From Bacteroides sp. AN502(2024) (GTDB lineage: Bacteria; Bacteroidota; Bacteroidia; Bacteroidales; Bacteroidaceae): a stretch of DNA of 64,000 nt. Under the pieces are notes generated by a model, which searched no databases, was not told the DNA's origin, and was given only the letters and a program-made list of their open reading frames with translations. Below, one piece after another: positions 35,916-45,012 of the stretch. The stretch covers positions 1,240,001 through 1,304,000 of the forward strand of contig NZ_JBGFSP010000003.1 in the NCBI RefSeq assembly GCF_041227145.1. Reading direction: 5' to 3'. Numbering within the stretch: the first letter of the stretch is position 1; each line of letters starts with the position of its first letter. Made by a program: the position numbers and the translations under genes.

Positions 35916-36932
35916 ATGAGGATAAAGGAGCAAGTAAAAGCATTGTGGAGAATCTGTTTTGACGATAGTGAGGAATTCATTGAAATGTATTTCAAACTGC
36001 GCTATAAAACAGAGGTGAATGTCACCATCCAAAGTGGTGATGAGGTAATCTCCGCACTTCAGATGCTTCCTTATCCGATGACTTTCTGTAGAGAAAGTGT
36101 ACAGACCTCATATATTTCAGGAGCTTGCACGCATCCCGATTTCCGAAACAAAGGGGCTATGCGCGAGCTTTTATCACAGTCTTTCGCCCGGATGTTACGG
36201 AATGGGGTACACTTCAGCGCATTGATACCGGCGGAACCCTGGTTGTTTGATTACTATGCCCGTATGGGATATGCTTCGGTATTCAAGTATTCAACCAAAG
36301 AGCTCGTTTTGCCCGAGTTTATTCCTTCTAAAGAGATAGTGGTCAGTGTCGTTCCAGAGTTTCAGAAGGAGGTCTATTCCTATTTGAATAGGAAGCTTTC
36401 CGAACGGGCTTGCTGTATTCAGCACACACCGGAAGACTTTCAGGTTATTATGACCGATCTTGCCATTAGCGGAGGTTATTTATTTGTAGCCAGCCAGGTA
36501 AACGAAATCAAGGGAATAACCATTATATATAAAAGAGACAAACAGATCATTATCAATGAACTTTGCGCAGATGATAAGGATGTAGAATATGGTTTATTGT
36601 ATGCCATCAGGCAACAGACCGGATGCAAGCGCATGATTCAACTACTGCCTCCAGAAGATGAACAGCCTCAACATCCGCTAGGTATGGCACGTATCATCAA
36701 TGTCAAAGAGGTGCTGCAAATCTATGCCGCAGCTTTTCCCGAAGATGAAATGCAGCTGGAATTATCAGATAAACAACTGTCCGTAAATAACGGCTTTTAT
36801 TACCTGTGTAAAGGAAAGTGCATGTACAGTGCCGAGAGGCTGCCTGGTGCTCATATACAGATGAACATTAGTGAATTAACCAATAGAATACTTCAGCCGT
36901 TAAATCCATATATGAGCTTGATGCTGAATTAG
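35916..36932 (+). CDS. GNAT-family N-acetyltransferase (Eis-like layout)
   Basis: A 338-residue protein. The acetyl-CoA-binding segment lies near residues 70-95 (SGACTHPDFRNKGAMRELL), followed by YYARMGYASVF. The long C-terminal part (about 190-338) has no catalytic signature and recalls the sterol-carrier-like end of Eis proteins. It is preceded by the DUF2156 gene 13 bp upstream. It ends 10 bp before the stop of the convergent GH105 fusion gene. Confidence 0.85.
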   Translation: MRIKEQVKALWRICFDDSEEFIEMYFKLRYKTEVNVTIQSGDEVISALQMLPYPMTFCRESVQTSYISGACTHPDFRNKGAMRELLSQSFARMLRNGVHFSALIPAEPWLFDYYARMGYASVFKYSTKELVLPEFIPSKEIVVSVVPEFQKEVYSYLNRKLSERACCIQHTPEDFQVIMTDLAISGGYLFVASQVNEIKGITIIYKRDKQIIINELCADDKDVEYGLLYAIRQQTGCKRMIQLLPPEDEQPQHPLGMARIINVKEVLQIYAAAFPEDEMQLELSDKQLSVNNGFYYLCKGKCMYSAERLPGAHIQMNISELTNRILQPLNPYMSLMLN

Positions 36933-36942
36933 AATTATGAAA

Positions 36943-39309
36943 TTATTTATTCAAATAACGAACCCGTTCGCAGGCTGCCAATAGAAATGCACCTACTCCA
37001 AAATTCGAAGTTGAGTTTGCGTCTACTACCTGACCGGGTATCGCTTTCTCACCAATCGGTTGCACATATCCGATTTTACCATCAGGCTGCAAAGCAACTG
37101 TCGAGAGATATTTCCATGCTTTTTCAACCACCGGCTGATATTCTGTAGCATCCAGGAAACCGTTATTGATTCCCCATTGCAAACCATAAGTAAAGAAAGC
37201 CGTTCCACTGGTTTCCGGTCCCGGTGCATGTTGCGGATCAAGCATACTGCGCGTCCAGTAGCCTTCCGGCTGTTGACAAGCAGCAACCGACTTAGCCAAG
37301 GTACGGAAACGACCTATATATTCCGGACGATACTTATCTGTTTCAGGAAGTTCTTTCAAGACTTTTGCCAATCCGGCCAATACCCAGCCATCTCCACGTG
37401 CCCAGAAATCCTTTTTGCCGTTCATGCTCTTATGTTTAGGATACACGTATTTCCCATCCCGGTAATAAAGTCCGGCCTCTTCATCATACATAATACTATC
37501 AGCATAGGAGAGGTATTCATGTAGTTTCTCCAAATAGAGCGGATTCTTAGTAATGTTATACATCTTAGTCATGACTGGCATGACCATATACAAGCCATCC
37601 GCCCACCACCAATAATCATGATTGGGGGTACTCATCTGATATTCCATCACTTCGCGGGCACGGGCTATTTTTTGCGTATCCGGTTCCAGATTATAGAGAT
37701 CGGCATACATCTGGAAACAAATCTGATAGTCACCGAAAAGCACATAATCATCACTTTCACCGTAACTGTACTTCCAGTTTTCCTTATGATCTGATTTTGC
37801 ACCTTTCCATTCATTATGTTCCGCCCAAGCTTTCGAGTATTCCAGATATTCCGGCTGTTTAGTCAGAAAATAAGCTTCCATATTTCCGGTGTGATAGGCT
37901 GCATTATCCCAAAAAGAACGTCCGTGTTCCGGATGATTCGTCTGCCAATAATTATTCACTTTATGAATGATGTTTATCACTTCTTCAGAGGAAGCATCCT
38001 TCTTATCCGTGCAACTTACACAGGTATCCATATTCGTTTCCAATACATATATCATTTGAGGCTCAATTTCCGCTGTTCGTTCACCGTCTCCCTGACGGGT
38101 GTGTTGTACAAAGAGATGCAGTTTCCGTTGCTTTTTCCAAAGTTCCGTATCATGAGAAGGTTCCCAGGCATCTACGGAAAAATCTGTCAGATCCCTTATC
38201 GTCCACTTACTCGTACCCACATTAGTCGCATGTGCCATCGACACACGGCTTCCTCGTTCTTCGTCACGGAAAATATAAAAGACTTCCCCACCTTCTACCA
38301 CAATACGCGGACGAGCAATAGGGATCATTTTCGTACCTCCACCCTTCAAGGTAAAAGGTGTCTGACGATCGGTTATTTGCCGTTGATGCCACACCTTCCC
38401 GTCATTCCAGACGATGCGGTATTGAGGAACATCACTATCGGGTTCCCGCCAATAAGTAGCGATATACGGATTTCCTCCAGCATCAGCACTCATACTCGTC
38501 TGATTAATCAACTCACAGTTTTGAGACAAACGGCAGGCATACTCCGCATTGGACAATTTGATCGGGAGTTTATATTGTTCTCCACTCGTCTTATACCAAG
38601 TTACCCCATTATCAAAAGAACGGGCATAACAAATATCATGGTTTGTTTCCACACGCCAGGTCTCGCGCCATACCCATGAAAGATGAATCGTCCCTTTCTC
38701 ATCAACATATAATTGCCAATAGGCATTCCGTTTATTTTCCCCATCAATCAGTATATCCTGCACACGAGTCCATTTATGTTCTTTCATCGAATAACGATTC
38801 ATGACCAAATTTCCACGACCCGAAGAACCGGAACGATAAACAAACAATAAATCTCCTCCGGATAAAGGATAAAACTCCGGATAGGTGACATTTCCTTCGT
38901 CAACTCCGGTCATGGGCATTTTATTCCCCAGTTCCAAAGAACCGGGAGCAATGCTCCGGCAGTAATTCAATGGATGTCCGTGATGGTCAAAAGATACGTG
39001 TATATATCCTTCCCCGTCTACCATCATGCTAATTATATTATGAGCATCCTTCACATTTCCCTGATATTGGGTGCGATGTAGAGTCCATTGTTCCGAATCC
39101 AGTTTCCGCTTTCCAAGTACCAGATAGCCGTCAGCATCATAATAGCTGATATACTGTTCATCTCTATGAGTAATCAAGGAATTATTGCGGAACACGGCAG
39201 TGTTGACAGAAGTACAACTATATCCTTTTCCCACCTCAACCAAATGTTGGGAATAACAGAACACAGAAAACAACATAATTCCGCAAAATAATAGCAATAT
39301 CCGTTTCAT
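36943..39309 (-). CDS. BNR_4 beta-propeller fused to GH105 unsaturated glycuronyl hydrolase
   Basis: A 788-residue protein with a signal peptide (FSVFCYSQ). Residues about 20-425 are a BNR_4 propeller: DAHNIISMMVDGEGYIHVSF, HHGHPLNYCRS and LSNAEYACRLSQNCELINQT are conserved across the BNR_4 lyases and GH145-type enzymes. Residues about 440-788 are a GH105 (alpha/alpha)6 barrel with the catalytic Asp in WWWADGLYMV, then FWARGDGWVLAGL. A propeller lyase acting on rhamnose-glucuronate or glucuronate caps would leave an unsaturated sugar that the GH105 half removes. The lyase activity is an inference from the fold. It is the last gene of the PUL operon, 12 bp after the DUF2264 gene. Confidence 0.88.
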   Translation of the reverse strand: MKRILLLFCGIMLFSVFCYSQHLVEVGKGYSCTSVNTAVFRNNSLITHRDEQYISYYDADGYLVLGKRKLDSEQWTLHRTQYQGNVKDAHNIISMMVDGEGYIHVSFDHHGHPLNYCRSIAPGSLELGNKMPMTGVDEGNVTYPEFYPLSGGDLLFVYRSGSSGRGNLVMNRYSMKEHKWTRVQDILIDGENKRNAYWQLYVDEKGTIHLSWVWRETWRVETNHDICYARSFDNGVTWYKTSGEQYKLPIKLSNAEYACRLSQNCELINQTSMSADAGGNPYIATYWREPDSDVPQYRIVWNDGKVWHQRQITDRQTPFTLKGGGTKMIPIARPRIVVEGGEVFYIFRDEERGSRVSMAHATNVGTSKWTIRDLTDFSVDAWEPSHDTELWKKQRKLHLFVQHTRQGDGERTAEIEPQMIYVLETNMDTCVSCTDKKDASSEEVINIIHKVNNYWQTNHPEHGRSFWDNAAYHTGNMEAYFLTKQPEYLEYSKAWAEHNEWKGAKSDHKENWKYSYGESDDYVLFGDYQICFQMYADLYNLEPDTQKIARAREVMEYQMSTPNHDYWWWADGLYMVMPVMTKMYNITKNPLYLEKLHEYLSYADSIMYDEEAGLYYRDGKYVYPKHKSMNGKKDFWARGDGWVLAGLAKVLKELPETDKYRPEYIGRFRTLAKSVAACQQPEGYWTRSMLDPQHAPGPETSGTAFFTYGLQWGINNGFLDATEYQPVVEKAWKYLSTVALQPDGKIGYVQPIGEKAIPGQVVDANSTSNFGVGAFLLAACERVRYLNK

Positions 39310-39321
39310 ATTTCCTCTTTA

Positions 39322-40578
39322 TTAATGAAAAGCATGATCCTTCGGAAAATCATTCCCCTCCCACGCTTTTTTACTTGTCCAGTCTTCAGCTGGAGATGTC
39401 CAAAATGGATGGTCTGCCGGGAGTCCGAGCGGAAGGAAAGCTAGCGATGCCATATATAAGCTACCATTATTTGTATACCAATCAGATATATTCGGTTGTT
39501 TGCCATTAAACCCCAACGTCAAAAATCCCTTTTCATTAAAATTACGATCATCACCAAACATTCGTTTAATAACCGCTGTCATGGCCGCACGCACTTGTCC
39601 GTTTGGCAATTCCTTGGGTAACCATCCTCTCCATGCCAGCAATGCCAAAGGTTGCAAAGTTCCTGTACGATAGGTAATAGAACGACCGAAAACAGGGAGT
39701 GTTCCTTCAGGAGAAATGAACCGTTCCAAAATCATCCCGAAACGTTGCATCCGTTTTACTGCACGATTATAATCACAGTCCGGCATATTCCATATTTTAT
39801 TCTTTCCACCGTTAGTCATTATTTCCAATGGTTCTATATACATGGGGTGCAGTACAAAACTATTGTAATAATCGAAAGCAAAGTCTTTCCCATCCGAATA
39901 CCAGCCATCACCGACATACCACTCTTCTACCTTACGCAAAGCCGAAGCGATGCGGTAAGTATCACTCGGTGCACCCACTTTACGCAAAAACGCCTCTACA
40001 GTAGCTGAGAACAACAACCAATTCGTATAAGGAGGATCTACTCGACGGAGCTGGGTAAACTCGGCAATATAACGTTTCTTTGTCACACTATCCAACGGCA
40101 ACCACAAGGAGTCATAACCTCTTAGAAAACTTTCCGCAATATATGCGGCATCGACCAAGGTTTGCCCTTCTTTCTTCCATAATAAATAATCGGGACTTTC
40201 CGGATCGACAGCCTGCGCATAACTCTTAAGCGCCCATTCACGCAGTTGCTTACGTTGCGCACTTTCCATAGTGTCATCATCCGGCAATGAAATCCAAGGA
40301 GCCAATCCTGCCATCAAACGCCCGAAACATTCCATATAAGTGACTTTTTTGTTTCTTCCGTCCCACGTTGGACTCAACTCAACCAACATATTTTGCTGCA
40401 ATTTTCCCTCACTCATATTACTGAGCACCGGAACAGCCATACGATACAACACCTCCACCCATAATTCACGGTCAGTCGGTTCTTTTACTTGTTTCCTTTT
40501 TTTCGCCGATACATCCTGCGATGGAATCAGCAAGATTGCGACCAACAATAGTAATACACAATGCCTATTCAAATTCAT
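39322..40578 (-). CDS. DUF2264 protein (GH154-type, probable beta-glucuronidase)
   Basis: A 418-residue protein with a signal peptide (IPSQDVSA). Residues 35-400 match DUF2264: GRNKKVTYMECFGRLMAGLAPW, RVDPPYTNWLLFSATVEAFL, FDYYNSFVLHPMYIEPL and ISPEGTLPVFGRSITYRTG. DUF2264 proteins form GH154, in which beta-glucuronidase activity on arabinogalactan fragments has been described. It lies between the GH16-GH43 and GH105 genes, consistent with removing glucuronate from imported oligosaccharides in the periplasm. The catalytic residues are not assignable by eye. Confidence 0.82.
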   Translation of the reverse strand: MNLNRHCVLLLLVAILLIPSQDVSAKKRKQVKEPTDRELWVEVLYRMAVPVLSNMSEGKLQQNMLVELSPTWDGRNKKVTYMECFGRLMAGLAPWISLPDDDTMESAQRKQLREWALKSYAQAVDPESPDYLLWKKEGQTLVDAAYIAESFLRGYDSLWLPLDSVTKKRYIAEFTQLRRVDPPYTNWLLFSATVEAFLRKVGAPSDTYRIASALRKVEEWYVGDGWYSDGKDFAFDYYNSFVLHPMYIEPLEIMTNGGKNKIWNMPDCDYNRAVKRMQRFGMILERFISPEGTLPVFGRSITYRTGTLQPLALLAWRGWLPKELPNGQVRAAMTAVIKRMFGDDRNFNEKGFLTLGFNGKQPNISDWYTNNGSLYMASLAFLPLGLPADHPFWTSPAEDWTSKKAWEGNDFPKDHAFH

Positions 40579-40624
40579 GATATTATTATAAATTTTTCAT
40601 TTACAATCCGTAATACATACAACA

Positions 40625-42532
40625 CTAATAAGGTTTCCACCTATATACCCACTCGATAAAAGGTATTCCTTTTTCATTAAATCGGATTGGCAGCCAAATA
40701 TAGCGAGAATCCGCCAAACTTTTCGGACACCAACTATCTGCCATAAAAATAAATTGTTCCTTTTCCGGTAAAGATAAGATAAAAGTACCCTGTCCACCAA
40801 AAGTTTGATCCGCATTTTCACCCACACATGGATTCATCGCCAACTGTCTCCATTCCCCCATTATTGCAGTAGCAGTAAGCAAACGGGCTTTATTAGGTTT
40901 CCACCCCGTACATCCGGAAGTTATCATCCAATAAACTCCATCTTTTTTAAATATAACCGGCGCCTCATTATGTCCTCCGGGAAAAATGCGAATATATGCA
41001 CCCGTATGGCTGAGATAATCATCTGTTAATTCCGCAATCTGTAATGTCAAATTATCTTCCGAAGAATAAATATGATAAGCTTTCCCATCATCATCCACAA
41101 ACAAAGTCATATCACGAGACATTTGCCCTCCTTCCAAATCTCTTTTCACAAACATTCCCTTTTCAACCGCATCATACCATTTCGGAGTCCACCACTCTTT
41201 ATATTCAGAAGGATTCCATTTGATTCGCTTTTGTTTTTTCGTCATATTCAATGGATAAATACCCGAATTCACACGATCAGAACGTATAAAACAATAGGGG
41301 CCGGCAGGAGAATCACTGACAGCAACAGCAGCACGGGACGATTCATATCCTCTCCCCTTCAATTCTAAATGAAACCACATTACGAACTTTCCAGTCTTTT
41401 TGTTATAAATCACTTTCGGTCGTTCCATGATACACCCTTTTTCAATATCGCTCCCTTCTGTTGAGGATACAGGTAATACTACCCCTTCATAGTTCCAGTT
41501 CAATAAATCGATGGACGAATAACAATTTATTCCTTTTTCGGTCACAAATCCCGATTCCGGGCGATGCTCGCCGAACCAATAATATTTTCCTCCATGATAC
41601 AGAACACCCCCACCATGGGCATTAATCACGTTTCCTTCTGTGTCTCTCCATACCCTTCCAGAAACTACTTCTTTTTCCCTCTGATAAACCCGCACATAAT
41701 CGATTTCATATTTCATCGGTAAGGCAGCCTCATCAATCGGTCCTCCATTGATACCACCAACGGCCAGATTCAATAAAAGATATTGTGGCTTTGTAAAAGG
41801 ATTCGTCCTCTTGCCGATAGTTCCGTTTAAAGTGTTCTTTATAGAAATCTCATTCAACAACTCGTCATCCAAATAAAGCTTGATGGCTTCTTCATCCCAA
41901 TCCATCCGCCAGATATGAAACTTAAAAGCCCACTCAGGATCTCTCTCCGTAAAATGAATATAGGGTGTGGCTTTACTATCCCATCGGGCACTCCATCGTT
42001 TGTCTGTACCCCATGCAGCATTGGCCAAAATATGGGGAAGACCTTTGATGTGATAATATTCCATGATGTCTATCTCACCGCACGAAGGCCATTCCATACC
42101 ATTACCTAACGTCCAAATAGCCGGCCATGCACCTTTCGCCACAGGAATACGGGCACGTACTTCAAAACGTCCATAAAGAAACTCCTTCTTTCCGGCAGTC
42201 GTCACTGATGAAGAGGTATATTCTACAAATTCCCTTTTCTGGCGCCAATCGCTACTACCAGACATAAAAAGAGGATTCTTACGGTCTCGTTCTTTCCGAG
42301 CTTCGATAACAAGAAAACCTCCTTTACAAATGGCATTATCCGGCTGATACCATTGTTCTTCTTCATTACGGACATACCCTTGTTCATAGTTCCATACGGA
42401 AGGGGATAATCGCCCCTCCGTATCAAACTCATCACTCCATACCAATCGCCAACCGTCACTTTGCGCGGCAATGGGCAACGACAAGATCGTTAGTAACAGC
42501 AATATGACTGAATCATTCTTCCAATATGCCAT
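40625..42532 (-). CDS. GH16-GH43 fusion, likely endo/exo galactanase
   Basis: A 635-residue protein with a signal peptide (LSLPIAAQ) and no lipobox, so probably periplasmic. Residues about 25-285 are a GH16 jelly roll with the E-x-D-x-x-E catalytic motif in GEIDIMEYYH. Residues about 295-635 are a GH43 five-bladed propeller of the type that begins VINAHGGGVLYHGGKYYWFGE, seen in exo-beta-1,3-galactanase-like subfamilies 24/34. The combination suggests an endo cut and exo trimming of a beta-galactan, though GH16 beta-glucanase activity cannot be excluded. It lies 46 bp upstream of the DUF2264 gene in the operon. Confidence 0.85.
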   Translation of the reverse strand: MAYWKNDSVILLLLTILSLPIAAQSDGWRLVWSDEFDTEGRLSPSVWNYEQGYVRNEEEQWYQPDNAICKGGFLVIEARKERDRKNPLFMSGSSDWRQKREFVEYTSSSVTTAGKKEFLYGRFEVRARIPVAKGAWPAIWTLGNGMEWPSCGEIDIMEYYHIKGLPHILANAAWGTDKRWSARWDSKATPYIHFTERDPEWAFKFHIWRMDWDEEAIKLYLDDELLNEISIKNTLNGTIGKRTNPFTKPQYLLLNLAVGGINGGPIDEAALPMKYEIDYVRVYQREKEVVSGRVWRDTEGNVINAHGGGVLYHGGKYYWFGEHRPESGFVTEKGINCYSSIDLLNWNYEGVVLPVSSTEGSDIEKGCIMERPKVIYNKKTGKFVMWFHLELKGRGYESSRAAVAVSDSPAGPYCFIRSDRVNSGIYPLNMTKKQKRIKWNPSEYKEWWTPKWYDAVEKGMFVKRDLEGGQMSRDMTLFVDDDGKAYHIYSSEDNLTLQIAELTDDYLSHTGAYIRIFPGGHNEAPVIFKKDGVYWMITSGCTGWKPNKARLLTATAIMGEWRQLAMNPCVGENADQTFGGQGTFILSLPEKEQFIFMADSWCPKSLADSRYIWLPIRFNEKGIPFIEWVYRWKPY

Positions 42533-42549
42533 TGCTTCAATCTTATTGT

Positions 42550-44082
42550 TTATTCAAACTGGTAAACACGAACATAATCCACATGATATTCAAGCGGGAA
42601 TTTGGATAAATCAGGTTCACCTCCATTAGATCCCAAAGCCAGATTCAACCAGATACACTGTCCGAATCCTTCCTTATCATTACCACTATCAAGATAGGGA
42701 TTACGCCATGATCCTCTCCACCAATCATCTAATCCCCCACCACCATTGACAGTCGTCTTCTTCAAATCCGTAATCTCATTCATCAGTTCATCATCCAAAT
42801 AAAGCTTCAAGGTATTCTCTTCTTCATCCAAGCACCAATCCATGCGCCAAATATGATATTTCTTTCCCCAATTCTTATCTTTCTCTATAAATTCAGCAAT
42901 CGGTCTGTTATAAGACTGCCATTTACCGCTCCAACGTTTATCCGATCCCCAACAAACATTGGCGTGCACACTCTGTTTTCCATTCACTACATAATATTCG
43001 AGCAAATCAACCTCACCGCCCAATGGCCATTCCCAACACCAGCTGTCAGAACTTCCACCGGTCGTCCAAATAGCTGGCCACGCTCCCATTGCCGTAGGAA
43101 TCTTAGCTCTGACAAGCATTCTTCCCTTCCGGAATCTATATTCTTTTGTAATCAGGCAACTTGATGTATAATAGGCATATTCACGATTCTTTTTCCAATC
43201 GCCGCTTCCCGCTTCATAGTTCTTATTCTTCACCCGTTCTTCTTTTCCTGTAATTATCAATACCCCATCTTTACAAATAGCATTTTCTTTCTGATACCAT
43301 TGCAATTCCTGATTACGTTGGAAGCCCTCCTCCCAACGCCATACATTCCAATCTGGCTCTCCATCCTCGTTAAACTCATCATGAAATTTCAAAACGAGTC
43401 CATTTTCCATCTTTTCCGGTGCATCGTTGGGATCGGGCACATATTCCGGTCCATTTTCATCCTCTTTCGGTTCTACATAAGTCACATTAAAATGCAACAT
43501 TAGCGTACTTGTTTTAGGATTGATTCCATAAGACGATAAAGATTCAATCGTTAACGGAAGTACGTACAACAAATCCCGCCTGGCATCCTGACAAGCGGCA
43601 ATCAGCTCATTGGAATAGACAGTCACCGATACAGCATCCGACTTTGTTTTACCAGTCTGCAACATTAATGTCTGAGAGGAAAAATGATAATATGACTCCG
43701 GAAGTAACTCCGCACCGTCATATTTTGCATAAATACCCCCTTCATTCACCTTGGCTACTAGTTTGTTTAATGTATCCTTGTTCACCTCCAAATTAACCTG
43801 AGCATCCTGCGCTGCCGTACGATCCTGATAGAGAGACAGATTCAGCTTATAAGTAAAGTTTTTGACAGGCATTTCATCCTCACTTTGCCGTAAAGCCGTA
43901 AACACATTACACTCCGCCCCATCCCACAACTCACGGGCTTGAGTCAGGTTCAACAAGTTAAGATCTAATCGACCTTCATAACTAAAATCCTTATCATCAT
44001 CGCAACCGTAAATTCCACCGATGACAGCGGTCACCATACAGGCGACTATCCATATTTTATTCGTTTTCATCATACGTTTCAT
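42550..44082 (-). CDS. Surface GH16 lipoprotein with N-terminal DUF1735 domain
   Basis: A 510-residue lipoprotein (IGGIYGC, Cys near 27). Residues about 40-205 form a DUF1735 (BT_3987-like) domain. Residues about 225-510 are a GH16 domain with ExDxxE in GEVDLLEYYV and the conserved WRMDWCLDEEENTLKLYLDDEL. DUF1735 enzymes are usually displayed at the cell surface, so this is the likely endo-acting enzyme that opens the polymer before SusCD import. Target is inferred as beta-1,3-galactan or beta-glucan. It follows the discoidin-like lipoprotein gene by 6 bp. Confidence 0.87.
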   Translation of the reverse strand: MKRMMKTNKIWIVACMVTAVIGGIYGCDDDKDFSYEGRLDLNLLNLTQARELWDGAECNVFTALRQSEDEMPVKNFTYKLNLSLYQDRTAAQDAQVNLEVNKDTLNKLVAKVNEGGIYAKYDGAELLPESYYHFSSQTLMLQTGKTKSDAVSVTVYSNELIAACQDARRDLLYVLPLTIESLSSYGINPKTSTLMLHFNVTYVEPKEDENGPEYVPDPNDAPEKMENGLVLKFHDEFNEDGEPDWNVWRWEEGFQRNQELQWYQKENAICKDGVLIITGKEERVKNKNYEAGSGDWKKNREYAYYTSSCLITKEYRFRKGRMLVRAKIPTAMGAWPAIWTTGGSSDSWCWEWPLGGEVDLLEYYVVNGKQSVHANVCWGSDKRWSGKWQSYNRPIAEFIEKDKNWGKKYHIWRMDWCLDEEENTLKLYLDDELMNEITDLKKTTVNGGGGLDDWWRGSWRNPYLDSGNDKEGFGQCIWLNLALGSNGGEPDLSKFPLEYHVDYVRVYQFE

Positions 44083-44088
44083 GTTAAG

Positions 44089-45003
44089 TTAATCCAAAGG
44101 TACTGTTTCCGGATCATACGTCTCAATATCCACATCTAAAAAAGCAATCTCCCCTATATGAAAATATTTTTTATTCTGTGAGCTTGTCAACACATTGAAA
44201 CGAAAGAATTTAAATTTCTTTCCCGGCATGACAAAATCAGACGCATATTTTGTCTGACGTTTTGCTGGCAATCCATTCAAAGTGGCAACCGTTTCCCAGT
44301 GTTCACCATCCGTACTAATTTGCAATTCTGCGGAAGTAGGAAACCCGTCTGAATTGCCAGTATCCCGCGTATAATATTCAAATGCAAAGTTTTCATGTTC
44401 TTCCTTCAAGTCGATCTGAATATAATGCGGCAGATCAACCAGCGGATTATGCCAATTGGTGTGGAAGAAAGAAGGATCCGCCGTTTTTCCATCTATCAAA
44501 CGATCAAAATATCCCTCGTTCGCATCCGGATAATTACAAGACAATTGGTCTACCGTCAACGTAACCTGTGTACGAGATTTCTCCGTATATGATGCAGGCA
44601 TCCTTCCCGACTTTGCTTTCAATTCCTGAATCGTTCCGCCCTCATGAACCGCATTAAAAGTCTGCAAATAAAAAGTATAGTCTCCGAAACGGGCACGCGT
44701 ATTCTCTATCAACATTTCCGTTGTTCCTTTAGAAGCAATCTTACAAATATTCTTCTTTTGCAAAGGATCATAATAGCGAATCTGCATATAAGCATAATCA
44801 CCTTCCGGTGCTTTCCAATTCAGTTTAATCTGTCCCGGCAAAGCCTCTGACCGGACAGTCGAAAGCTCAACAGCGGCAGGAGCTCCCCCTCCTGCAACCG
44901 TTTCAAATTCTTCAAAGTTCTTGTCACAGCCAACCATTCCCAGCAAAGCAAAGGCTGTAATCATATAGCTAACATTCAACTTCATAATCTTTATCTTTTT
45001 CAT
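44089..45003 (-). CDS. Discoidin-like (F5/8 type C) surface glycan-binding lipoprotein
   Basis: A 304-residue lipoprotein (ALLGMVGC, Cys near 26; an internal start at 44985 is possible). Residues about 40-150 form an Fn3/DUF4998-like domain (PGQIKLNWKAPEGDYAYMQI). Residues about 170-295 form an F5/8 type C, CBM32-like jelly roll (LVDLPHYIQIDLKEE, SAELQISTDGEHWETVATL). It comes directly after SusD in the operon, the position of surface glycan-binding proteins. No catalytic residues are expected; it probably holds polymer for the neighbouring GH16. Confidence 0.82.
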   Translation of the reverse strand: MKKIKIMKLNVSYMITAFALLGMVGCDKNFEEFETVAGGGAPAAVELSTVRSEALPGQIKLNWKAPEGDYAYMQIRYYDPLQKKNICKIASKGTTEMLIENTRARFGDYTFYLQTFNAVHEGGTIQELKAKSGRMPASYTEKSRTQVTLTVDQLSCNYPDANEGYFDRLIDGKTADPSFFHTNWHNPLVDLPHYIQIDLKEEHENFAFEYYTRDTGNSDGFPTSAELQISTDGEHWETVATLNGLPAKRQTKYASDFVMPGKKFKFFRFNVLTSSQNKKYFHIGEIAFLDVDIETYDPETVPLD

Positions 45004-45012
45004 TAATTAAAC

